Assembly (NCBI GenBank): GCA_029204045.2
Contig: JAQNDB010000518.1
Coordinates: 1 to 64,000 of the forward strand
Reading direction: 5' to 3'
Origin: Tillandsia leiboldiana
Taxonomy: Eukaryota > Streptophyta > Magnoliopsida > Poales > Bromeliaceae
DNA: 64,000 nt
Below the pieces are notes generated by a model. It was not told the origin of the DNA. It made no database searches and saw only the letters and a program-made list of their open reading frames with translations. Made by a program: the position numbers and the translations under genes. Shown piece by piece: positions 56,035 to 64,000 of the stretch (its first letter is position 1; every line of letters begins with the position of its first letter).

Positions 56035-59000
56035 TGTCACGCCCCGGGGCGATACTGCGCCCCGGCTCGCCAGCAGATCCGCCGCCCATACGGGAAGCCC
56101 CATATAGGCGTAGCGACTAACCTGCAAGGAAACATCTACACTAGCAGATATCAGAGCTGAAAGAGAAAAGCTGGAATAATATACATAAAATAAAACTACA
56201 TCTCACAAATATACAGACCAACCTCACCAGAATACAGGAGTCTCTCAGAAAAGCAGGAAAGGAAGGTACAACTCAAAACCTCACTACAAAAGTCACTCGA
56301 CATAACACACACCAAAATAGTACAGGGGTACATCTACTCACACACTGAAAATGACAGGAGGGGATCTATCTCGCGACTCCCTTACCTCGGTCAGAAGGAG
56401 CTGGATCAGCAACAGGAGCTGCAGGAACCGGAGCAGAAGTCCCTGGGGAGAAAACACCACGACGGGTGTGAGAACTACATCCCACAGTAGTTCTCAGTGG
56501 GTGCCGCCAACAAGCCCGACGGTCTGCCCACTAAGTCTACCAGAGGCATAAAGTAACATATGCAGTGCTGTAAGGAAAGCTGGGGAAAGTAACTCTACAG
56601 CTACTATGCCTCTATCTAGATGCTCAACAGTGGAACAGAAAGAACATAATGCCACAACTAACTCTCCTCCCTGATCACCCAATCAAAACTGACTGCCACA
56701 TCGGGTCCAGTCAAACCTGCGCCAACCTACTGCCGTTACGTCCCGGAGGAGCGGACTTACGTAGGGCGTCCATGGCTGCCAACAAAAGCACAGCCAGAGG
56801 GACAAATGCAACAACAAGTTACGAAAGAACATCTCAAACTCACGCGGGTACAACAACCCGGTCTCGCCTACTCCGGAGTGGCACTCGAGGGGAGCGACCC
56901 GCTCGAGTCAAAGTAACCCATAAGAATCTCTGTAAAGTATCTCTGTAAAGCTCAAATGTGGCTCATGCAGGCTATGATCCAATCCTCGATCAACAAGATC
57001 GACTACCAAACAAATCACTGACTCACTCACTGGCTGGAATCTACATAGCTGAAACTCACTGTCTCTCTGACAGTTTCCAAGAACCCAGATCTACCATCAC
57101 TATCACTCTCCCAAAGAAATCAAATCTACAGACTGCTATCAACTCCACTCGGTCCCCAGACACGAGTGCAAATGCATCCCACAACCACCCGACCTCTCGG
57201 CCCACAACTCGGGCGAGGAAAAGCTAAGTCCAAAGTGAAATGAAGTATCGTGATGTGGAATGTCTAGAGCAGTAAAAACCTAGCCCAAGTTGGAGTTTTT
57301 CTACAGACTGGCTGAACATGATACATATGACAGGGGTGCTAGGTCAAATTCCAAGATTTCATTACTTAACATAGAGTAGGAATCAAAAGATTCATCAACT
57401 GATATACAAGATACAACATACAGTTTTACACATGCTAATACTCCAATTTCTAACATGCATGATCCTACACACATAGAATTAGTACACAGTCCAGAGTTCT
57501 TGGAAGCAAGGTCACCCACCTGAAAGTGCTAACTGCCCGGAATCGTACAGCTGAGAAAGCCCAAAACAGACAAATCACAGATCCCACCAATCCAACAACA
57601 CGGTAGAAGTGCTCACAACCTCCTGGGTACAAACATACACCAAAATTACACTTTAATCCACACAAAATCCAAAATCCCAAAATCTGTGGTGAACAGTCCC
57701 ATTCACACGAAATTTTCACCTAAAAAACTTCCTCCAAAAATTCCAATAAAAATATGACGGCGATCCTCGCGAAGAGTAGATGTCGATAGAGTCCTGAAAC
57801 ATCGAATTCCGATGTCCAGTTGAGGAGATAAAAATCCGACAAGTAGGTGTTGTCCAAATCAACCAACAGTCGCAAAGGGGGTTAAAAATGTACCCAGAAC
57901 CCCAAGAAAAGCTTGGATCTAGAAAAAGTGTCCAACACAGAAAATGTAGATTTACCTCTTACAAAACCGTCACCGCAGAAATCGTCCAAAAATAACGTCG
58001 GGGTAGCCCGGTAGACCTCCCAGACTAAACTGCGACGAAAATGGGCCTCCAATAGTAGATCGTCGCTCCGCACCCCGATGCAGAAGTCGCCGTCGTCGCG
58101 GCCTCCAAAAATTCTGAACCTTCGCCGGAAGATGCACAAGAGGGAGAGAAAGAAAATTGGTAAAGGGCTCAGGGGCTAAAACTCTCGGGAAAAGCTTCAA
58201 AAACGAGCCCCAAGGGGCCTATTTATAGGCCTTACCCGAAATCAGCCCAAAAGACAAGTCAAAGGGGCTTTCAGGCCCAACTTTCGGGCGCCCGGAACAT
58301 TCGGGCGCCTACAGTGTTGGGCCCGGCCCAACACTGTGCGCGCCCGGATTGATCCAGTGCCGCCACGTGTCCCCCCGAACAGGGGACAGCGGTGCGGGGC
58401 CACCCGATGGCCGCCACGTGTCCGGCCCCGCGCTCCCCGCGCCCGGCGCACATGCGCCCACCAATCATGGCGCGCCACGTGTAGCGAGGTCCACGGCGGC
58501 GACCACGGGCCGCGGTTCACGGCGGCCCACCCGGGTCGCTGCGCCCGCCAACCAGCGGGCGACACGTGGCCCGGCGGGTCCATCGTGCGCCGCGCCCGGC
58601 GCGGTCCACGCGCTGTCGCGCGTGCGTTGACCCGCCAACCGGCGTCTGCCACGTGGCACTGTGCCGCGTCGCATACGCCAGGTGCGTATGGACCGACCAA
58701 CCAGAAGAAGCCACGTGGCCCGCCCCGGTCCACTGCACCAACCGCGCGCCCCCGTGGACCAAGCCGCGTGAGCCCGCCAATGGGCAGCCGCCACGTGTCC
58801 AGGCGTCGTTCCATGCACCAGCGCCCAAGCTCTGTGGACCGAGCGGTATGTGCCGTCCCAATCAGAAGCTGCCACGTGGCAGGGGCTGGTCCATGGCTGT
58901 TCCCATGCACCGAAATGCGCGAAAAACTTTCGGGAGTCCGTTTTTGGGCATCCGGACTCAGAATTTAACAAGCAAATAGCCGTTTTCAAGCGTTTTTCCG

Positions 59001-59205
59001 TGCTGAATCCATTTCCGACCTCTATTGGGCCTAATTCTTTTCCGAAATTTCGGCAAACTCAGCCGAAGGCCTACACAGCTAATAATAACACACAGGGTCC
59101 ATCTGTGGCATCCCATTGATGCACCATGGGCCAGATACACCAACACTGGGTGCTCCAACAGTGGATTCATCGGAAGAACGCTGCATGGGAACCAGGGCCA
59201 CTACA
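56035..59205 (-). repeat. 5' LTR of G2, full length (3171 bp)
   Basis: TGTCACGCCCCGG to CACTACA on the plus strand. Minus-strand TATA box CCTATAAATAGG at about 58218-58229; U3 to its right with eight CACGTG motifs. No gene: the long ORFs over 58242-58989 are GC-rich shadows. Confidence 0.95.
58364..58878 (-). promoter_or_regulatory. Array of eight G-boxes (CACGTG) upstream of the G2 TATA box
   Basis: Cores at 58364, 58415, 58476, 58563, 58650, 58712, 58792 and 58873 (spacing 51-87 bp), several as GCCACGTGGC. They lie 140-650 bp upstream of the TATA box at 58218-58229 in element orientation. GTCCACG and GTCCATG words are interspersed, suggesting an expanded repeat. Confidence 0.8.
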
Positions 59206-59210
59206 AGGGT
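59206..59210. repeat. Target-site duplication of G2 (right), AGGGT
   Basis: Identical to 49725-49729; element B resumes here. Confidence 0.95.
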
Positions 59211-59716
59211 TTTATAAAGAACAAAAGGGTTTTGATTTCTTTTACTCCAATCTTTTGTTCCAAAGTTTCTAGAGCTTCTCTCTCTAGATTTCATCCATCT
59301 TGGAAGCTTTCAAACTCAAGTTCTTCGATTCCAAGTAAGTTTTATTGATCAAAATCTCGGTTTTTCACCGTTTTCCTTATTCCTCCTCAAAACGTGATGA
59401 ATTTCTTGTATCAATTTCGTTTGTGGATGGTTTTTGATCAAATTTCTTTTGAAATAAGAACTCTGGGTAGATTAGTTTTGATTATATGCTAGGTATTCTC
59501 AAGATAAACGGATTTTTGGTCTTCGATTTCAAAAATTTCGGTTTTAGGGCATATAATGGGAATTTTCCAAAATCATGCAATTGATCTATTTTTAAATTTC
59601 CTTTTGCAAAACTAATTTGATTCCTAGTCTCTCTACACGATAATGATTGTTTGGGTACAATTTTTCTAATTTTTGAAAATTAACAATTTTTCGTGTTCTT
59701 GAGTTGCTTTTCACAG
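59211..59716 (+). promoter_or_regulatory. Candidate promoter, 5' UTR exon and intron for the B extra ORF
   Basis: TTTATAAAG at 59211-59219 is TATA-like. It is followed by a CT-rich leader, a donor-like GTAAGT at 59335-59340 and a pyrimidine-rich acceptor TTTTCACAG ending at 59716, giving a possible 382-bp intron (59335-59716) before the ORF. Inference from consensus only. Confidence 0.5.
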
Positions 59717-59781
59717 GATTCAATCCTCTTAAGGCACGCACAGCTATGGAATTCTCATGGATCATCTTACTGTTAGTCACA

Positions 59782-61197
59782 ATGGTGCATACTCGAGCAA
59801 CCAATAAACTGAAAAGAGCCAAGAAACTTCAACGAAAAGGTGAATTTGATCTGATTAGTGACTCGGAAACTGAAGCAAATAATGATGAAGTAGAGTGGGA
59901 CGTGTTATTGGATGATGATGAATCAATGCCTGTTAAACCTGAACAAAAGCCTTCCAATGGATCAAAAGGAAAGGCACCCATTGACACAGGAAAAGCACCT
60001 ATGACGTCACCGACCATCTCGGTAAAAAGGAAACGACTTGCTCGACGCTTTGGACAAGCACAAGAGGCTAATGCTAGCAAGCCAATGGTTCCTGACTCCC
60101 CGCCTCGGGTGGAAGGAGTGTTCGTCAGCATTGATCGCCTCCGAGCTTTTGAACATCGTGAATGTATCGGTGAACGACATGTCAACATTGAAGCTCTCCG
60201 AAATCACTCACTAGAGTTTGGAACTTTAATTGAGCAAGCTAATCTCATCCAAGTCTGCCGATTCCCTGAATTACTTGGATATTGCTTGTATCGTGTGAGA
60301 ACCTTCTACACGAATGCAAGACATCTTCAAGAAGATGAACGTGGCTCAATGCATTTCTATACAAATATCCAAGGGATGAAACTTAAAATCACTCCACAAT
60401 TAATCGGCGAAGTCCTTGGAATGGAATCCAACACATCGGGGATCAACTATTTGACGGGAAGAAGTTTGACGAATGCTTTGTGGCAAACCGTGATAGGAAA
60501 GATTTGTTTGGAAGGAACTGAATCAGCTGATGGGAAAAGTGTCAAATCCAAACATCTTCGACTGGAGTACCGATTTCTTAATTTCATCACTTGTTACAAC
60601 ATTCTTCCTAACATGCAGACCAAGTTAGTGAGATGGGATAGAATGCTGTTCTTATATCTCATAGGTCATCCCTCTGAGGCTGTAGGATTGAACATGAACA
60701 TCCCCTACATAATTTGGAATAGAATGTCAAGATATGTTGTGCATCCTCATCCTTCGGAGCGACTTCCATTTCCATTAATCATCATGAGGATCTTGCAAAA
60801 GTTTGAAATTGATATAAGCTCGACATCATATCAACACTATTGGGGGATGATAGATGAGTCAACGATTGTGAAGTCACTTCACAAATTACCACATGTTACT
60901 CCGACACCCTCCACTGGAAAGAAACCTTGTGTCGATACGTCTGCATCACCATCACAACCAGCACCTACACCAGCGGATGAAGCATCAGTCTCATCCATCT
61001 ACAAAGAACAACAACGATTGTCTTTTGAGCAGGAACAGATTTCAAAGGCACAGACGAGAATTTCCAATGAGCTGGAGCTCATCACGGCAGCTCATATTAC
61101 CTTAACTAAGAAGGTCAATTCAATGAACAAGCTGGTGAAAAAGATGTTCTCTAAGATGGGCTGCACGAGCTCTGAAGACTCTGAATCTGATGACTGA
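59782..61197 (+). CDS. Extra 3' ORF of element B (env-like position; plant transposon protein domain)
   Basis: 471 codons from the ATG at 59782 (MVHTRATNK). Upstream in-frame ATGs at 59704 and 59746 would add 26 or 12 residues, including a hydrophobic run SWIILLLV. The acidic, Lys-rich N-terminal region (about 30-110) is followed by a globular part (about 110-350) with FYTNIQGMKLKITPQLIGEVLGM, resembling the putative plant transposon protein domain found in retroelement extra ORFs. Then comes a Pro/Ser/Thr linker and a C-terminal coiled coil (about 400-455) ending in an acidic tail. Sireviruses commonly carry an ORF here, often called env-like. No C-terminal membrane anchor is visible and the function is unknown. 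It is uninterrupted despite damage elsewhere in B. Confidence 0.82.
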   Translation: MVHTRATNKLKRAKKLQRKGEFDLISDSETEANNDEVEWDVLLDDDESMPVKPEQKPSNGSKGKAPIDTGKAPMTSPTISVKRKRLARRFGQAQEANASKPMVPDSPPRVEGVFVSIDRLRAFEHRECIGERHVNIEALRNHSLEFGTLIEQANLIQVCRFPELLGYCLYRVRTFYTNARHLQEDERGSMHFYTNIQGMKLKITPQLIGEVLGMESNTSGINYLTGRSLTNALWQTVIGKICLEGTESADGKSVKSKHLRLEYRFLNFITCYNILPNMQTKLVRWDRMLFLYLIGHPSEAVGLNMNIPYIIWNRMSRYVVHPHPSERLPFPLIIMRILQKFEIDISSTSYQHYWGMIDESTIVKSLHKLPHVTPTPSTGKKPCVDTSASPSQPAPTPADEASVSSIYKEQQRLSFEQEQISKAQTRISNELELITAAHITLTKKVNSMNKLVKKMFSKMGCTSSEDSESDD

Positions 61198-61911
61198 TTC
61201 CTTTCTTTTATTCGTTTTCTTGTGCAGGAACTTCATTTTTTTTTAACTTTCTTTTGTGCAGGTCTTTTCCGTTTTAGTTTTTAAGTTTTAGTTTCTCAAA
61301 CTTGTGGTACTTGAACTGTTAACCATTCTCTCCATTTTGGTAATTTTTGGCTAACTTCTGTGACAAAAAGGGGGAGAGAGAAGTATAAACAATGATACTA
61401 TGATACAATGGTTACTGAGAAAACTTGAAACTATAGAGGTAAGTATAACCTCAACTTTAAAGGTAAGTAGAACTTCAACTTTCGGTTTTCATTTGTGTTT
61501 GAATGCATGCCTCGTCTAACTATTTGGGCATGTAATATAACTAACAAGTTGATGTTCACTAACATGACATTTGGATTTTGATTGCATAGAAGATATGTTG
61601 GTGTTTTAACTATGATCAGTTTACATATCTGAATGTATAAATGTCATGGTAAGTGTAAATGAGTATAAACTTCATCTCTGTATGTGGTTTTTGAATGATA
61701 TAAAATTCTTGAGGTATCTAACGATTTCTTTTGTCAAGAATGATTTCTTTTTGCAGAGAGTACAGATGTCTAAGTCTAGAGTCTGTTTTAGGAGTTTAAC
61801 TCATGTATTTTATTTTGGATCTCCATTGTAAATTTTTGTTGTATGGTGATAGCAACAAAAATATCTTTTTGAATTTTCTTGAGTGGATCTATGTTTTGTC
61901 ACGAAACCGCC
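61198..61911 (+). other. B 3' noncoding region
   Basis: T-rich. A polypurine box AAAAAGGGGGAGAGAGAAG at about 61366-61384, a tandem GGTAAGTATAACCTCAACTTT/GGTAAGTAGAACTTCAACTTT pair at about 61439-61480, then the terminal tract. No further gene. Confidence 0.75.
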
Positions 61912-61922
61912 AAAGGGGGAGA
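61912..61922 (+). promoter_or_regulatory. Polypurine tract of B
   Basis: AAAGGGGGAGA next to the 3' LTR, identical to A1. Confidence 0.88.
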
Positions 61923-61923
61923 T

Positions 61924-63254
61924 TGTTAAGGATTTTGTTTTGGCGCATTTCGTGAAAGTGTTAAGTCTTGAAGATTGAAGATGAATGAAGTTTGGATCAT
62001 ATACCTCAATCTCAAGAAAGAAGAATTCAAAAGGATCAGGTAAGTTTAACTAAATATTTTTGGTGATCCGAATACTTCTTGTAGTGTAGAAACACTTGGA
62101 AGAATTTCTTATTGCATAAAAATCAAGAACTGAACATGAGACTTGTTCAGGATCCGGATCAGATTGTTCAATCCGGATCCCGAAGGTGGTTCGTTCATAC
62201 ACCAGTTCAATCCGGATCGTAGCTTCCCTTGATCCGGATCCCGAACATTGAGTTTACCATTTTCCTTGAACGATCCGGATCAGGCTTCGCAATCCAGATC
62301 CCGAACGTTGATGTTTGGTGAACTGTATGAACGATCCGGATCAAGCACTTCGATCCGGATCCCAAACCTTCGTTTTTCTGAAATTGCCTGACTCGTTACG
62401 ACGATCCGGATCACAGCTAATCCGATCCGGATCGCCGTCGTAAAAATTTCCAGAAACGACAGTTTTTTATCCTTATCTTCTTCCTAGGGTTTCTAACCTA
62501 TAAATAGACCCTATGATTCTTTTTCTAGGGTTAATCCAGATAATCCACATAGAGCCGTCATAATCAAATATCATCTTATACGGCCCTAGATCCACATATA
62601 GAGAAAAAAGGAAATCATTAGATATTACTCTATGTTTCTTCATCTATATTGATTAGTTTGATTCTAGGTTTTCATACTCACATCTTGAGTTGAATCAAAC
62701 TAATGAATACTTAGATGGTATTTCCTATCTATCTTTGATCTAAGTATTCGGCGGATCATCACCACCCAAAAACAACGATTTACCCCAAAATCGGCGCGTG
62801 GACTCGCGTGGCCTTGTGGATTCAAGGTGCAACCGCTCTCGTGGATTCGGAGCGAGGTACGTTCGTGGATTCGAAGCGTGCTACTGGGTGAAGACCGTGG
62901 ATTCGGTCAGACGTCGTGGACTCGACGTTGGACGCCGTGGATTCGGCGTTGGACGCAGATCGTGGATTCGAGACGCGTTGCGGAGCGAGCGGAGAAGATC
63001 AACTAGGAGCGTATGGAAAAGGTTGAGTCGTCTGTGAGTACGGTTTAATTCTAGTGGATTTCACCGTGTTATCGGTCCCGTGGTTTTTTTACTCCGGTTT
63101 GGAGTTTTCCACGTAAAAATCTTGCGTGTTCATTTATATTTCCGCATTGGGTTTTTATTGCGCAATGATTTTTTGAGTGTTTATTGTTTACACCTATTCA
63201 CCCCCCTCTAGGTGTTTTTTCCCCTATTTAGATCCATTATTACATATAACCCAA
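61924..63254 (+). repeat. 3' LTR of element B, lacking its last two bases
   Basis: Begins TGTTAAGG. It corresponds to the 5' LTR minus 18 bp near 63045. It ends ACCCAA; the final CA is absent and gypsy sequence GTGAAGG follows. Palindrome cluster 62150-62434, TATA near 62487-62500. Confidence 0.93.
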
Positions 63255-63470
63255 GTGAAGGTTTTCTACTGGTCTGGTTACACATGGAACATATGACGGG
63301 GGTGCTAGGTCAAGTTCCAAGATAACAAAAATTTAACAGATGATAAAAGGAATAACAATTCCTACAATCTAGCATGCTACGCAAGGAAATAAACTATCAT
63401 ACATAGTCCTACATCAGTAGAATTACTGTACAGTCCATAAAGCTTGGAGATAAAGCCACCCACCACGATA
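63255..63470 (-). repeat. G5 gypsy LTR fragment (right part)
   Basis: Matches G0 LTR 9849-10067 (GTGAGGGTTTTCTACTAGTCTGG, TATGACGGGGTGCTAGGTC) in the same orientation. About 330-370 bp expected between the left G5 part and this one is missing. The homology ends at GCCACCCACC. Confidence 0.8.
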
Positions 63471-63519
63471 AGCCACCAATTGCTCGTAGACACTTGCAAT
63501 TGGCCTCCACGCGATCCGC

Positions 63520-63858
63520 ACGCAAAACGATGCCCGCTGCCGGAGTCCGAACGCAAAACGGTGCACTGTGCCGAAACCCGCGCGCAAAATGGAGTCTGCA
63601 CGCAAAACGGAGCACGGTGCCGAAACCCGCGAGCAAAACGGAGTCTGCGCGCAAAACGGTGCACGCCGCCGGAGTCCGCAAGCAAAACGGTGCATGCCGC
63701 CGGAGTCCGCACGCAAAACGGAGCGCGGTGCCGAAACCCGCAGGCAAAACAGAGTCTGCACGCAAAACGGAGCACTGTGCCGAGACCCGCGCGCAAAACG
63801 GAGTCTGCACGCAAAACGGTGCACGCCGTCGAGGACCGCACGCAAAACGGTGCAGTAA
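63520..63858. repeat. GCAAAACGG array
   Basis: About a dozen GCAAAACGG units spaced 18-33 bp, alternating with CCGGAGTCCGCA and GCCGAAACCCGC. ORFs on both strands through it are repetitive artefacts. Confidence 0.88.
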
Positions 63859-63863
63859 AACAC

Positions 63864-64000
63864 TGTTGGACCCCCGAACCCCATGCAGCATTTTTCCGAT
63901 GGATCCACTGTTAGAACACCTGTTGTTGGTGTATCTGGCCCATGGTGCATCAATGGGATGCCACAGATGGACCCTGTAAGGTTTTTTTTTAGCTGTGTTG
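63864..64000 (+). repeat. Start of a plus-strand gypsy LTR (G6)
   Basis: TGTTGGACCCCCG followed by sequence matching the reverse complement of the G2 LTR end (GGTGTATCTGGCCCATGGTG, GGATGCCACAGATGGACCC). It is in the opposite orientation to G5 and continues beyond the window. Confidence 0.82.

Larger units (their letters stand above)
49730..59205 (-). mobile_element. Gypsy G2 (probable Tekay/Del chromovirus), intact gag-pol
   Basis: 9476 bp in minus orientation with AGGGT duplications: 3' LTR 1126 bp (internally deleted), purine tract, gag-pol, leader, 5' LTR 3171 bp. Shared LTR parts differ at about 12 sites in 1.1 kb. It interrupts element B between its internal palindrome cluster and the TATA-like sequence, so it is younger than B. 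Confidence 0.95.
42696..63254 (+). mobile_element. Element B: Sirevirus-like copia with gag, partial pol and extra ORF, split by G2
   Basis: About 11.1 kb without G2. LTRs are about 0.75% different in substitutions. The left flank is TTTCG; no matching duplication on the right. It lies in gypsy LTR G5. Probably defective (gag frameshifts, no protease), but pol and the extra ORF are open. Confidence 0.92.

Noticed and set aside
58242..58989. Long GC-rich ORFs in the G2 LTR (also 50033-50639)
   Set aside because: Lie in the G-box array of the LTR, open on both strands; not coding.
59782..61197. True retroviral-type envelope protein
   Set aside because: No signal peptide from the likely start, no C-terminal membrane anchor; resembles a plant transposon protein domain with a coiled coil.

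Overview
The window looks like intergenic DNA from a large-genome flowering plant. Almost all of it can be assigned to nested LTR retrotransposons. I see no single-copy host gene, tRNA, rRNA gene or CRISPR array. Two superfamilies dominate. One is Sirevirus-like Ty1/copia, recognised by a gag with two CCHC knuckles, clusters of an LTR palindrome, repeated polypurine boxes and, in one copy, an extra ORF after pol. The other is Ty3/gypsy, probably Tekay/Del chromoviruses, with LTRs up to about 3-4 kb that start TGTCACGCCCC. Most elements carry a primer-binding site beginning TGGTATCAGAG.

Left third (1-25.7 kb, a nest at least three levels deep). A Sirevirus-like pol fragment (24909-25725, minus) was split by gypsy G1 (10906-24908, minus; TTGAG duplication at its right end). 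G1 was then hit by pol-less Sirevirus-like element A2 (12939-19381, minus, GGCGC duplications, LTRs about 0.5% different, intact gag) and apparently by gypsy G0 (6271 to about 10905, minus). G0 in turn carries a second pol-less copy, A1 (1-6270, plus). A1 and A2 encode only a gag with two CCHC knuckles and a coiled coil, so they resemble the TR-GAG class of non-autonomous elements. A 2.2 kb stretch at 25726-27967 is unassigned and looks like a decayed LTR.

Middle (28-42.7 kb). A degenerate gypsy, G3 (27968-39078, minus), has two LTRs that are strongly diverged over most of their length but about 98.5% identical over the last 1007 bp. Abutting it head-to-head is a truncated plus-strand LTR of the same family, G4 (39079-40761). 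A 576-bp Cassandra-type TRIM with 5S-rRNA-like sequence in its 177-bp LTRs follows (40805-41380), then a gypsy LTR fragment, G5.

Right third (42.7-64 kb). Sirevirus-like element B (42696-63254, plus) was inserted into G5. It has a frameshifted gag, a long integrase/RT/RNase H ORF lacking protease and the integrase N-terminus, and an extra 471-497 codon ORF near the 3' end. It is split by gypsy G2 (49730-59205, minus, AGGGT duplications), which keeps a complete 1606-codon gag-pol. G2's left LTR has lost exactly 2045 bp between two CCCAC repeats. The window ends with a GCAAAACGG array and the start of a plus-strand gypsy LTR (G6).

The most unusual signals are these: an LTR-like promoter module (six ATCCGGAT palindromes, TATA, candidate intron) in front of B's extra ORF; a noncoding block with a compensated hairpin shared by the A and B families; arrays of G-box or other G+C-rich palindromes in gypsy LTRs that differ from copy to copy; and a Cassandra element whose two flanks come from different gypsy elements.
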